A DNA stretch of 64,000 nucleotides, from positions 448,339 through 512,338 of the forward strand of contig GG774890.1 in the NCBI GenBank assembly GCA_000163695.1. Direction: 5' to 3'. A program made the translations under genes and the position numbers. This DNA is from Bacteroidetes oral taxon 274 str. F0058. Its GTDB lineage: Bacteria > Bacteroidota > Bacteroidia > Bacteroidales > Paludibacteraceae. The notes under the pieces are model-generated. The model was not told the DNA's origin, searched no databases, and saw nothing but the letters and a program-made list of their open reading frames with translations. Of this stretch, positions 1 through 8,308 are shown one piece after another (position 1 is the first letter of the stretch; each line of letters opens with the position of its first letter).

Positions 1-123
1 GAGTATTTTTACTTTCTTATACTACGGAGTTGTTTTGATAGAGACATATAGAAATAAGACTATTGGATAAAGGACTTTTGGTCTTGCGTCTGATAGTTTT
101 TTGTTTATGTATTGGGAAAAAAT

Positions 124-197
124 AGTCCTATAGCTCAGTTGGTTAGAGCGCCACACTGATAATGTGGAGGTCCGCAGTTCAACTCTGCGTGGGACTA
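124..197 (+). tRNA. tRNA-Ile (GAT)
   Basis: A full cloverleaf can be folded by eye. The acceptor stem is AGTCCTA with TGGGACT (one G-U pair), the D arm begins TAGCTCAG, and the anticodon stem CCACA/TGTGG encloses loop CTGATAA with anticodon GAT. The discriminator is A197 and CCA is not encoded. It lies 19 bp before tRNA-Ala. This Ile-Ala pair normally sits in the 16S-23S spacer, but no rRNA follows here. Confidence 0.97.
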
Positions 198-216
198 CGA
201 TTGAAAGGTTACAAAA

Positions 217-291
217 GGGGGATTAGCTCAGTTGGCTTAGAGCACCTGCCTTGCACGCAGGGGGTCAAGGGTTCGAGTCCCTTATTCTCCA
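217..291 (+). tRNA. tRNA-Ala (TGC)
   Basis: Acceptor GGGGGAT pairs with ATTCTCC, the D arm begins TAGCTCAG, the anticodon stem CCTGC/GCAGG encloses loop CTTGCAC with anticodon TGC, and the T loop contains GTTCGAG. The discriminator is A291 and CCA is not encoded. It is followed within 10 bp by two terminator hairpins, so it is the last gene of the transcript. Confidence 0.97.
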
Positions 292-298
292 CCGATAG

Positions 299-339
299 AT
301 GGTGTAGGTCAAGTAATTACGAGACTTACACCATTTTTT
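299..339 (+). terminator. Rho-independent terminator of the tRNA operon (first)
   Basis: ATGGTGTAGGTC (299-310) pairs with GACTTACACCAT (323-334) with a single G-U pair, followed by a T run at 334-339. It is the first of two hairpins in tandem behind tRNA-Ala. Confidence 0.88.
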
Positions 340-341
340 GT

Positions 342-363
342 GCCCGTAGTGGGGGCGTTTTTT
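342..363 (+). terminator. Second tandem terminator
   Basis: A short GC stem, GCCC (342-345) with GGGC (353-356), is followed by GTTTTTTA. It lies directly behind the first terminator, an arrangement typical of strongly expressed stable-RNA operons. Confidence 0.65.
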
Positions 364-409
364 ATATTTGTGTTTTTAGGCTATTTTTGCCGATTACACA
401 TATTTTATA

Positions 410-417
410 TAACTTTG
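410..417 (+). promoter_or_regulatory. Promoter (-7 box) with hairpin leader, before the RHS remnant
   Basis: TAACTTTG fits the Bacteroidetes -7 consensus TAnnTTTG. Directly downstream is a small hairpin (CCGA-AAAA-TCGG, about 419-430) and then CACAAACTTAACTAGT. The same arrangement occurs again at 727-766. Confidence 0.6.
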
Positions 418-451
418 CCCGAAAAATCGGACTGCACAAACTTAACTAGTC

Positions 452-682
452 TTGAATCATTATTTATTACCTCTGTTCGTTACAAAAAAACGACAACATA
501 AACTACTTTATATCTACTACCACACCGACCATCTCGGCAGTGCCACGCTCATAACCGACGACGCTGCAGATGTAGTGCAGCATATAGCCTACCTGCCATA
601 CGGTGAGGATTGGGTTGATGTACGCAGTAACGGTTACTTCGGCTCGGCGTATATTGACCGGCTTGTGGATTATGTGGCATAA
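452..682 (+). pseudogene. RHS repeat core-domain fragment
   Basis: The 76-residue reading frame contains the hallmark of the RHS-associated core domain: YYHTDHLGSATLITDD followed by a YLPYGE motif. In full RHS proteins this stretch is preceded by about a thousand residues of YD repeats and followed by a conserved GK-D-ETG-YYFGARYYDP block and a toxin tip. Here the N-terminal repeats are absent, the only in-frame start is a TTG at 452, and after PYGEDWVD the frame goes almost at once to a degraded GYFGSAYIDR and stops. It therefore looks like a truncated and internally deleted relic, not a working effector. A promoter box lies just upstream, so it may still be transcribed. Confidence 0.7.
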
Positions 683-726
683 GGAGAGTTCGTTTAGATA
701 TGATTGCAATAATCGGAATTTATACC

Positions 727-734
727 TAATTTTG
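727..734 (+). promoter_or_regulatory. Promoter (-7 box) with hairpin leader, before the secreted orphan
   Basis: TAATTTTG matches TAnnTTTG. It is followed by a perfect small hairpin CTCAAA-AA-TTTGAG (735-748) and then CACAAATTTAACTAGT. This leader parallels the one at 410-450: the stem sequence differs but the ability to pair is kept. Confidence 0.6.
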
Positions 735-799
735 CTCAAAAATTTGAGAAGACACAAATTTAACTAGTTTTTAAACAAACAAAAAATGACTTTTATGTT

Positions 800-1231
800 A
801 TGAAAAAAACTATTTCAGTGATTACGTTTCTTTTTGTTATAGGATTTATTAATGCCCAACAAAGCGTAGAGTCTGTTTCCGATTTAATTGGTTCGTATCG
901 GTGGATTGGTAGAAACGATACACTAACATTAACAATAGCAAATGATACAACATTTCTACTGGATTTACCTTGCCCAATGACAAGAAGCTATATAGGGAAT
1001 AAATGTACGGGTAAGTTTAGCTACAATCGAATAAGCAATGCTTTAATATTATCATGCGATACTATAGGAGTACCTATTTCATTATATCTTACTCCTTGCA
1101 GCATACAAGGGGAAAAATTTGTTTTTATAGTCCTTAATACAGACAAACTATTGCTGTATTATAGTTATAATGTAAAATTGTTGGTATTTAAACGTATAAA
1201 AGTACGAGATAACGCTAAAAAACGACATTGA
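800..1231 (+). CDS. Small secreted orphan protein behind the RHS remnant
   Basis: The product is 143 residues with an N-terminal signal peptide (MKK followed by a hydrophobic stretch to about residue 19, cleavage likely after NAQ), so it is exported to the periplasm or beyond. The mature part is rich in beta-forming residues, with three cysteines and a pattern resembling small lipocalin-like or immunity folds, but I do not recognise the family. It has its own promoter box at 727-734 and follows an RHS fragment. In RHS loci the gene behind the toxin tip is often an immunity gene, so an orphan immunity protein is one possibility. That is inference from position only. Confidence 0.6.
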   Translation: MKKTISVITFLFVIGFINAQQSVESVSDLIGSYRWIGRNDTLTLTIANDTTFLLDLPCPMTRSYIGNKCTGKFSYNRISNALILSCDTIGVPISLYLTPCSIQGEKFVFIVLNTDKLLLYYSYNVKLLVFKRIKVRDNAKKRH

Positions 1232-1258
1232 TATGTCTATTCCAATAAAATTATATGC

Positions 1259-1266
1259 TACTTTTG
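1259..1266 (+). promoter_or_regulatory. Promoter (-7 box) before a broken lipoprotein gene
   Basis: TACTTTTG matches TAnnTTTG. With the terminator at 1403-1433 it defines a transcript of about 160 nt that contains no intact reading frame. Confidence 0.5.
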
Positions 1267-1285
1267 TACCAAGTTTTCTATGTAA

Positions 1286-1397
1286 GTGCCATATTTGTTG
1301 ATTTTTAGTGGCTTGTGGAGGCGTGAGGAGTACTGATTCTACGAACGTCTCTAATATTGCCAATAATGACGACAGGCACTTATTGCCTATAGTATAA
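1286..1397 (+). pseudogene. Frameshifted small lipoprotein relic
   Basis: Frame 1302-1397 reads FLVACGGVRSTDSTN and ends IV-stop. LVAC is a good lipobox. The preceding hydrophobic residues PYLLI lie in another frame (from 1286). Removing one T from the T run at 1302-1306 joins them into PYLLILVACGG, a plausible lipoprotein signal. An ATG at 1280 is followed immediately by a stop, so there are at least two lesions. The piece has its own promoter box (1259) and terminator (1403-1433). A short non-coding RNA is the alternative reading. Confidence 0.4.
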
Positions 1398-1402
1398 AAG
1401 AG

Positions 1403-1433
1403 GCTGTTACACACGAGGTAACAGTCTTTTTTT
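1403..1433 (+). terminator. Rho-independent terminator
   Basis: CTGTTAC (1404-1410) pairs with GTAACAG (1418-1424), followed by TCTTTTTTT. It closes the accessory block at the left of the window. The rest of 1434-1604 shows no gene, only AT-rich spacer before the cytochrome bd cluster. Confidence 0.85.
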
Positions 1434-1604
1434 GTGTGGTTGTATGACCACCTGTCGTGAAAAATGCTATTTGTTTTATTGTCCGATAATTATATTTGCC
1501 AATGGTACTGATTGAAAATACCAATATGCCATTAAGTAAAAAATATGGAATAAATATGAAATATTTATAGAATCTTTTATACTTTTACAAAAAAAATATA
1601 AACT

Positions 1605-1841
1605 TTGTATAAGGTGAAGAAAGCTGTAGGTCTGCGAAATTTTTTCAAGATGTATTACGATGGTTTTAGAAATCTGTCTAAAACCAGTAAAACGCTGTGG
1701 ATTATAATATTGATAAAACTTTTTATAATGTTTGCGGTGATGAGAGCATTCTTGTTCCCGAATTTTCTGAACTCGGTAGCCGATAATGACAAAGATAAGG
1801 CAGATTACGTAAGTACCCAGATAACAAAGGGGGTAGAGTAA
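1605..1841 (+). CDS. DUF4492 small membrane protein
   Basis: This 70-78 residue protein matches the DUF4492 family, recognisable from a FYYDGF-like motif (here MYYDGFRNL), the TLW-IILIKLFIMF membrane helix (about residues 31-50) and the FLFPNFL tail. Members are found just upstream of cydAB in Bacteroidetes and epsilonproteobacteria, as here (46 bp before cydA), and are presumed to help cytochrome bd oxidase assembly or function; no activity is proven to my knowledge. The start is uncertain: TTG 1605, GTG 1614 and ATG 1652 are all in frame, and an AACTTTG stretch at 1601-1607 resembles a -7 box, which would favour a start downstream of 1605. Confidence 0.8.
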   Translation: MYKVKKAVGLRNFFKMYYDGFRNLSKTSKTLWIIILIKLFIMFAVMRAFLFPNFLNSVADNDKDKADYVSTQITKGVE

Positions 1842-1887
1842 AAGATTGACAATAAAAAAATAACTGAAAATTAATATATTAAAATTT

Positions 1888-3435
1888 ATGGATTTATCAC
1901 TGATTGACTGGTCGAGAGCACAATTTGCTCTCACAGCTATGTTTCACTGGCTTTTCGTTCCGCTGACGCTCGGACTTGGTCTGATAATGGCTATTTACGA
2001 GACTATCTATGTGCGTACGGGCGACGAAAAGTGGAAGAAACTTACAAAATTTTGGATGAAACTCTTTGGCGTTAATTTCGCCATCGGAGTAGCTACGGGC
2101 ATCATCCTCGAATTCGAATTTGGCACCAATTGGAGCAACTATTCCTATTTTGTGGGCGATATCTTCGGTGCACCGTTGGCTATAGAGGGCATATTGGCAT
2201 TCTTCCTGGAAGCCACATTTATAGGTGTCATGTACTTCGGTTGGGAGAAGTTCGGCAAGCGGTTTCACCTTGCCTCTACGTGGCTTGCCGTCATCGGAGC
2301 CACTCTGTCGGCTTGGTGGATACTGGTGGCTAATGCCTGGATGCAATATCCGGCAGGTATGGACTTCAATCCCGATACTGCACGAAATGAACTTACCGAC
2401 TTTATGGCGGTGGCATTCTCGCCTGTGGCTATCAATAAAATTTTCCATACGGTAACGTCGAGTTGGGTGTTGGGAGCTGCTTTTGTGGTCGGCATCTGTG
2501 GTTGGTATCTACTGAAAAGACGCGAACTCGAATTTAGCCGTCGTTCGATAAAAGTAGCTGCTATCGTCGGTATTGTCGGCGTATTGCTGGCAGCTCATAC
2601 CGGACACGGCTCTGCACAGAAAGTTGCCAAGCACCAACCGATGAAACTTGCTGCTATGGAGGGGCTTTATCGGGGAGGCAGCCAAGCCGATTTGGTGGCT
2701 ATTGGCGTATTGCGTCCCGATAAGCAGTACGACGACGAGAAAGATCCGTTTTTGTTCAAGATAGATGTTCCCCTCAAAGGCTTTTTGTCGTGGGTGTCGT
2801 TTGGGTCGGCAGATGCTTTTGTGCCCGGCATAAACGATATTATCGAGGGAGGTTATCCTATGCATGACGGCTCTACGGCACTGTCGTTCGACGAGAGGGT
2901 AGAGCGAGGTAAGACGGCTCAGCAGGCTCTTCGCGATTATCGTAAGGCTATGAAGGAAAACGACGAAGCATCGAAGATAGCTAACAAAACTCTACTTGAC
3001 GAAAATATGAACCACTTCGGGTATGGTTTCTTAAAAGATGCCAAAGAGTCGATACCTCCTGTGGGGATTACGTTTTATTCGTTCCATATAATGGTATTGC
3101 TCGGAATGTATTTTATAGCGTTTTTTGTGATAATATGGTTTTTCAACCATAAAGATATGCTTTCGAAGATGAGGTGGATACAATTTATTGCCGTCGTTTC
3201 GATACCTCTGGCTTATATAACCTCCGAAGCCGGCTGGGTGATAGCCGAAGTCGGTCGTCAGCCTTGGACTATTCAGGATGTGCTGCCTGCCAGTTATTCT
3301 GTTTCGAATATTCCGACGGCAAGCGTGAAGACTACATTTTTTGTTTTCTTGGCTGTATTCACAGCTCTGTTTATTGCCGAAATAAAGATTATGCTTCGTG
3401 CCATCAAAAACGGTCCGAGCTATGACGAAAATTAA
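1888..3435 (+). CDS. cydA: Cytochrome bd ubiquinol oxidase subunit I
   Basis: CydA is the catalytic subunit of the high-affinity bd-type terminal oxidase of the inner membrane, oxidising quinol and reducing O2 to water at low oxygen tension. At 515 residues it has normal length. Family motifs seen are RAQFALTAMFHWLFVPLT near the N-terminus (H20 is the counterpart of the E. coli heme b595 ligand), the GRQPW motif near the C-terminus, and a long periplasmic Q-loop region after about residue 250 containing KHQPMKLAAMEG, which binds quinol. Several hydrophobic helices follow family order. It forms an operon with the DUF4492 gene before it and cydB 37 bp behind it. Start ATG 1888. Confidence 0.98.
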   Translation: MDLSLIDWSRAQFALTAMFHWLFVPLTLGLGLIMAIYETIYVRTGDEKWKKLTKFWMKLFGVNFAIGVATGIILEFEFGTNWSNYSYFVGDIFGAPLAIEGILAFFLEATFIGVMYFGWEKFGKRFHLASTWLAVIGATLSAWWILVANAWMQYPAGMDFNPDTARNELTDFMAVAFSPVAINKIFHTVTSSWVLGAAFVVGICGWYLLKRRELEFSRRSIKVAAIVGIVGVLLAAHTGHGSAQKVAKHQPMKLAAMEGLYRGGSQADLVAIGVLRPDKQYDDEKDPFLFKIDVPLKGFLSWVSFGSADAFVPGINDIIEGGYPMHDGSTALSFDERVERGKTAQQALRDYRKAMKENDEASKIANKTLLDENMNHFGYGFLKDAKESIPPVGITFYSFHIMVLLGMYFIAFFVIIWFFNHKDMLSKMRWIQFIAVVSIPLAYITSEAGWVIAEVGRQPWTIQDVLPASYSVSNIPTASVKTTFFVFLAVFTALFIAEIKIMLRAIKNGPSYDEN

Positions 3436-3472
3436 ATTTTTATAATTAAGAGTATCAAACAACTACAAAGAT

Positions 3473-4588
3473 ATGGATTATACATTTTTGCAAAATTATT
3501 GGTGGTTTCTGATATCGCTCCTTGGAGCACTGCTCGTGTTTCTGATGTTTGTTCAGGGTGGGCAATCGCTTGTCTATTCCGTTGGTAAAGAAGACAGTGA
3601 ATTTAAGTTGTTGCTCGGAAGCCTTGCCCGCAAATGGGAGTGGACTTTTACGACGCTTGTAACCTTTGGAGGAGCGTTTTTTGCCTCATTTCCACTGTTT
3701 TACTCCACAAGTTTCGGTGGAGCATATTGGGTGTGGATGATAATACTTTTCAGTTTCATTGTTCAGGCAGTCTCGTTTGAGTTTATTTATAAGAAAAACA
3801 ACTTGTTAGGCAATGCCACATATAAGTTTTTCCTCTTTTACAATGGTCTGATAGCACCTATTTTTATCGGTGTAGCCGTGTCGACTTTCTTTTTTGGAGC
3901 CGAATTTGTCGTAGACAAGAGCAATATAGCCAATATAGGCAATCCCGTCATATCGCAGTGGACAACTGCTTGGCACGGCATAGAGGCTGTGTGGGGCGGT
4001 ACGACAACATTTCATTTGTGGAATCTTGTGCTCGGGTTGGCAGTATTTTTCCTTGTCCGTATGCTCGGAGCGTTATATTTTATAAATAATATCGCCCACG
4101 AGAAGATAAGCGAACGCTCTCGTCGGCAGGTTCTTATCAATGGAGTTGCGTTTCTGTTGCTGTTTGTGCCCTATCTTGTCAAACTATTGGTAAAAGACGG
4201 TTGGACAGAGCAAGCAGACGGCACTATTACTGTGGTGGCGTACAAGTATCTACATTCGCTGTTGAATAACTGGCTGTTGATATTGATATTGCTCATAGGT
4301 GTGGCAGGCGTACTTTACGGTTTTGTCTGTGGTGCTCTGTGTCTTACGTCGCGTCGCGGTATCTGGTTTGCCGGTATTGGCGTGGTACTCGTGGTGTTGG
4401 TATTGCTGATGCTTGCCGGCATCGACGGTTCGGCATACTATCCATCGCTGACAGACGCCAATTCGTCATTGACGGTACACAACTCGTCGTCGAGTATGTT
4501 TACATTAAAGACTATGAGCATAGTGTCTCTCATTATACCATTTGTATTTGCTTACATTTGGGCAGTGTGGCGTAAGATGGACAAATGA
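3473..4588 (+). CDS. cydB: Cytochrome bd ubiquinol oxidase subunit II
   Basis: CydB is the partner of CydA in the bd oxidase. The 371-residue protein is almost entirely hydrophobic, with about nine membrane helices, and starts with the typical LQNYWWFLISLLGALLVFLMF segment containing the conserved Trp pair. It is slightly longer than many homologues because of a polar loop near residues 240-250 and a serine-rich stretch (about 325-342) before the last helix. It is translated 37 bp after cydA. No cydCD transporter genes or cydX-like gene follow; a small DUF3781 gene comes next. Confidence 0.97.
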   Translation: MDYTFLQNYWWFLISLLGALLVFLMFVQGGQSLVYSVGKEDSEFKLLLGSLARKWEWTFTTLVTFGGAFFASFPLFYSTSFGGAYWVWMIILFSFIVQAVSFEFIYKKNNLLGNATYKFFLFYNGLIAPIFIGVAVSTFFFGAEFVVDKSNIANIGNPVISQWTTAWHGIEAVWGGTTTFHLWNLVLGLAVFFLVRMLGALYFINNIAHEKISERSRRQVLINGVAFLLLFVPYLVKLLVKDGWTEQADGTITVVAYKYLHSLLNNWLLILILLIGVAGVLYGFVCGALCLTSRRGIWFAGIGVVLVVLVLLMLAGIDGSAYYPSLTDANSSLTVHNSSSSMFTLKTMSIVSLIIPFVFAYIWAVWRKMDK

Positions 4589-4675
4589 AATCGCACGAAA
4601 CCATAGAACTGTGCAAAACCTAATTAAGAGAAAAGATAACCTTAATCTGTCTTCGAGGAGTATAAAGTCAAGATA

Positions 4676-4942
4676 ATGATTAGTATAGACCGTTCTTTGA
4701 AAGCAATTATAAAATTAAGACTTTGCTATACAGAACGTGTTTATGATAGAATAAACCGTAAACTTGGGATTCATCTATCACCCGAAGAGATAGAAGATTT
4801 TGTGGCGGGTATTATCGAACATACGGACGAAACACATTTCCTACAAAAAGGAAAGAACTATTATATAGTTAACGATACGGAACATATTCGCATTACCATC
4901 AATTCATATACGTATAGGGTTATTACAGCAGATAAAATATAA
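4676..4942 (+). CDS. DUF3781 family protein
   Basis: The 88-residue protein matches DUF3781, a widespread small cytoplasmic family of unknown function. The family signature is visible: LCYTERVYDRINRKLG near the start, an amphipathic helix beginning LSPEEIEDF, KGKNYY in the middle and ITINSYTYRVITADK at the end. It has no signal peptide or membrane helix. It sits behind cydAB, but the 87-bp gap without an obvious promoter leaves open whether it is cotranscribed. A strong terminator follows at 4960. Confidence 0.85.
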   Translation: MISIDRSLKAIIKLRLCYTERVYDRINRKLGIHLSPEEIEDFVAGIIEHTDETHFLQKGKNYYIVNDTEHIRITINSYTYRVITADKI

Positions 4943-4959
4943 GTGAATTTGTTATAGAA

Positions 4960-4989
4960 ACGCAGTGCCGAGTCTCACTGCGTTTTTTA
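4960..4989 (+). terminator. Rho-independent terminator of the cyd region
   Basis: ACGCAGTG (4960-4967) pairs with CACTGCGT (4976-4983), followed by TTTTTAT. Confidence 0.9.
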
Positions 4990-5042
4990 TTGTTTCTATA
5001 AGAAACGAAAAAATTAGGTATCGATAATTGACTAAAAAAGTG

Positions 5043-5050
5043 TATATTTG
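5043..5050 (+). promoter_or_regulatory. Promoter of secDF (-7 box)
   Basis: TATATTTG matches TAnnTTTG. The leader to the ATG at 5143 is about 85 nt. Confidence 0.65.
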
Positions 5051-5142
5051 CAATCCGTTTTGTCGCAATATCGTGCGTCAAATCACGCATCTTATTACAT
5101 TGAATATAATATAGTTAAGTGAAAAAATAAAATTGAATAAAA

Positions 5143-8100
5143 ATGCAAAACAAAGGATTTATCAGGCTTTTTAGCATTCTGCTGACCATAGTTTGTTTGT
5201 ACTGCTTGTCTTTCAGTGTGGTTACAAACTATTACAGCCGTCAGGCAAAAACGTTTGCCGCAGGCGATACGGAGCTGTATTACAAATATCTCGACTCTAT
5301 TGCGGGTAAAAAGGTTTGGTTGGGCTATACTCTGAAAGAAGCCAGAGAAAGAGAAATCAATTTGGGTCTCGACCTGAAAGGTGGTATGGACGTAACTTTG
5401 GAGATATCCGTACCCGATGTTTTGATTTATCTGTCGGACCACAACAACACACCGATTTTCAGGCAGGCTCTGGACAACGCCAAGAAGCGCAATTCGAGCG
5501 ACTTCCTGACTGTCTTCAAACAAGAGTTTGAGCGTATCGACCCCAATGCACGTCTTTCGACAATATTTTCTACCTTGGCGTTGAAAGAAAAAATCCGCTT
5601 GGATATGAAAAACGACCAAGTGATAAGTGTGCTTAGAGATGAGGTGAAATCTGCTATCGACAACTCTTTCAATGTATTAAGTTCGCGTATTGACCGCTTC
5701 GGTGTGATACAGCCCAATATACAACGTCTTGGAGGCGAAGAGGGTAGAATACTCGTCGAACTGCCCGGTGTGAAAGAGCCTGAACGTGTGCGTAAACTGC
5801 TGCAAGGTTCTGCCAATCTCGAATTTTGGGAAACGTATACCGCTGCCGAACTGGTGGGCGTAATACAACAGGCAGACGCTGCCATACGCGACATACAGGG
5901 TGGCAAAGTCTTACCAACCGATACCGCTGCGACTGCACAGACGACGACAGCCACGGCAGACACTACCGCAATGGCACAGACGACAGATGCTTCGCAGAAA
6001 GCTACCGACTCTTTGGCCGAATCGCTAAAACAATCGCTTGCAAGCGAGACGGGGCAGGCAGCTACCGACGTGGCAGACGAAAAAGCATATCAGGAAGCGC
6101 TCAAAAACAATCCTTTGATAGCTGTTCTCGGAGGCTTGCAGAACGGTAATACTCCCGTATTGGGCGTGGTAGCGGTCAAGGATACCGCCCGTGTGATGTC
6201 TTATTTCAGAATGCCTCAGATATCTCGACTTTTACCCAGAGACCTCAAGTTGTCTTGGACGGTAAAACCGCAGATAGAGGGCAAAGACACAAGAGACAAT
6301 AGTGACCGTTATGGACTGATAGCTCTGAAAGTAACCTCACGCAACGGACAAGCTCCGTTATCGGGTAATGTGATAACCGACGCACGCGTAGACTTCGACC
6401 AAACCACGAACCAGACTTTGGTTTCGATGAAAATGAATTCGGAAGGTGCTGCCATCTGGGCTCGTCTGACGAAAGCAAATATCGGTAGAGCAATAGCAAT
6501 ATCGCTCGACAATTATATCTACTCGTATCCGGCTCCTACCGAGCAGATTACGGGCGGCGAGTCGCGAATATCGGGCAGATTTACTCCCGAAGAAGCCAAA
6601 GACTTGGCTAACGTGCTCAACTCGGGTAAGATGCCTGCTCCAGCACGCATCATTCAAGAAGACGTCGTAGGTCCTTCGCTTGGACAGACGGCTATCAACA
6701 ACGGATTGATTTCGTTTGCGGTAGCTTTGCTCATAATATTTATATATATGATGATGTATTACGGACTTATCCCGGGTCTTATCGCAGACTTGGTATTGAT
6801 AGCCAATACATTCTTTATGCTCGGTATCCTTGCCTCGTTCAGTGCTGTACTTACATTACCCGGTATTGCCGGTATAGTGCTGACACTCGGTATGGCGGTC
6901 GATGCCAACGTGCTTATCTACGAACGTTGCCGCGAAGAGTTGGCGTTGGGTAAAAACCTCAAAAAAGCTGTCGAAGAAGGGTTTGGCAACGCTCTGTCGG
7001 CTATTCTCGACGGACAGATTACAACGCTGTTGATAGGTATAATCCTGTTTATATTCGGTACGGGTTCGGTGAAGGGTTTTGCCACGACGCTGGTCATCGG
7101 TATCTTTACTTCACTCTTTACCGCATTGTTCTTCTCGCGTATGTTGTTCGATACGCTATTGTCTCGCAACAGAGAGTGGAATATATCGTTTACCACGAAT
7201 CTTACTAAAAATTGGTTCAAGGGTTTCCATTTCGATTTTATCGGAAAGAGAAAAATAGGTTATATCATCTCTGCCTGCTTGGTAGTAGTGATAGTTGTAT
7301 CGTTGTTTGTCAACGGACTTAAACCCGGTATCGATTTCTCCGGTGGTAACTCGTACGTTATCCGTTTCGAACAGCCGATTAATGCCGACGATGTACGCGA
7401 AAAACTCTCAGACGCATTCGAAGGTTATTCTCTGTACGTTATCACAATGGGAGAGGCAAATCAGATAAGAATATCGACTAACTTCGTAGACAACAAAGCC
7501 GAAGGCGACAACGAAGGTAAGATAGAGACAATACTGTACGAAAAACTGAAAGATTACCTCAATCCTGCCGTTACGAAAGAGATGTTTGTACATCGTTATG
7601 TCAATCGCGGTGGTAATTACGAACTTGCCAACTTGGAGCAGGGCGAAAACTACGGTATACAACAGTCTCAAAACGTAGGACCTACCATTGCTTCGGATAT
7701 GATAAAGCGAGCTGCTTGGGCAATACTTCTGTCGTTGATAGTGATATTTATCTATATCCTGATAAGGTTCAAAAAGTATGCTTATTCGGTTGGTTCGGTA
7801 GCATCACTGTTCCACGATGCCTTCTTTATGGTCGGTGTTTATACGCTGCTGTATAAAGTTATGCCGTTCTCGCTTGATATAGACCAGTCGTTTATAGCAG
7901 CTATTTTGACTATCATCGGTTACTCCATCAACGATACGGTGGTTATCTTCGACCGTGTGCGTGAGAACCTTACGCTGTTCCCGAAACGCGATATGAAGGA
8001 ACAGATGAACAACGCTCTGAATGCTACTCTGAGCCGTACGTTCTCTACTTCGTTCACCGTAATACTCGTACTTTTGGCAATGTTTATCTTTGGTGGTGAG

Positions 8101-8235
8101 GTTATTCGAGGATTTATGTTTGCTCTGTTGATGGGTAGCTTGTCGGGTGTTTATTCGACTCTGTTCATCGCAGCTCCGTTGGCATACGATATTCAACGTA
8201 AAGAAAAATCGAAAATAAAAGCCATAAGCAAGTAA
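5143..8235 (+). CDS. secDF: Fused protein translocase subunit SecDF
   Basis: SecD and SecF, which use the proton motive force to complete export through SecYEG, are joined in one 1030-residue polypeptide, as usual in Bacteroidetes. SecD covers about residues 1-690: a first membrane helix, GLDLKGGMDVTLE near residue 74, a periplasmic P1 region and a block of helices with the GIVLTLGMAVDANVLIYER motif. SecF follows from about 700 with GIDFSGG and a second helix block containing IIGYSINDTVVIFDRVRE. A low-complexity Thr/Ala/Gln stretch (about residues 260-310) is inserted in the SecD periplasmic domain; such spacers are common in this phylum. It has its own promoter and terminator. Confidence 0.98.
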   Translation: MQNKGFIRLFSILLTIVCLYCLSFSVVTNYYSRQAKTFAAGDTELYYKYLDSIAGKKVWLGYTLKEAREREINLGLDLKGGMDVTLEISVPDVLIYLSDHNNTPIFRQALDNAKKRNSSDFLTVFKQEFERIDPNARLSTIFSTLALKEKIRLDMKNDQVISVLRDEVKSAIDNSFNVLSSRIDRFGVIQPNIQRLGGEEGRILVELPGVKEPERVRKLLQGSANLEFWETYTAAELVGVIQQADAAIRDIQGGKVLPTDTAATAQTTTATADTTAMAQTTDASQKATDSLAESLKQSLASETGQAATDVADEKAYQEALKNNPLIAVLGGLQNGNTPVLGVVAVKDTARVMSYFRMPQISRLLPRDLKLSWTVKPQIEGKDTRDNSDRYGLIALKVTSRNGQAPLSGNVITDARVDFDQTTNQTLVSMKMNSEGAAIWARLTKANIGRAIAISLDNYIYSYPAPTEQITGGESRISGRFTPEEAKDLANVLNSGKMPAPARIIQEDVVGPSLGQTAINNGLISFAVALLIIFIYMMMYYGLIPGLIADLVLIANTFFMLGILASFSAVLTLPGIAGIVLTLGMAVDANVLIYERCREELALGKNLKKAVEEGFGNALSAILDGQITTLLIGIILFIFGTGSVKGFATTLVIGIFTSLFTALFFSRMLFDTLLSRNREWNISFTTNLTKNWFKGFHFDFIGKRKIGYIISACLVVVIVVSLFVNGLKPGIDFSGGNSYVIRFEQPINADDVREKLSDAFEGYSLYVITMGEANQIRISTNFVDNKAEGDNEGKIETILYEKLKDYLNPAVTKEMFVHRYVNRGGNYELANLEQGENYGIQQSQNVGPTIASDMIKRAAWAILLSLIVIFIYILIRFKKYAYSVGSVASLFHDAFFMVGVYTLLYKVMPFSLDIDQSFIAAILTIIGYSINDTVVIFDRVRENLTLFPKRDMKEQMNNALNATLSRTFSTSFTVILVLLAMFIFGGEVIRGFMFALLMGSLSGVYSTLFIAAPLAYDIQRKEKSKIKAISK

Positions 8236-8254
8236 TTTTTAATAGAAATATAGT

Positions 8255-8298
8255 AAAAAGTCCTTGCCGTGATATTGGTTTATCGGGCAGGGATTTTT
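8255..8298 (+). terminator. Rho-independent terminator of secDF
   Basis: TCCTTGCC (8261-8268) pairs with GGCAGGGA (8286-8293) with one G-U pair, flanked by an A run and followed by TTTTT. It ends 10 bp before the next ATG and covers a TTG that could otherwise be read as its start, which favours the ATG at 8309. Confidence 0.8.
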
Positions 8299-8308
8299 GC
8301 AAAATAAT

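Noticed and set aside
162..449. Open frame across both tRNA genes and the terminators
   Set aside because: It runs through two tRNAs and terminator hairpins; not a protein gene.
1476..1934. Minus-strand frame of 152 codons overlapping DUF4492 and the cydA start
   Set aside because: It covers the cyd promoter region and the antisense of real genes; residue pattern is AT-driven.
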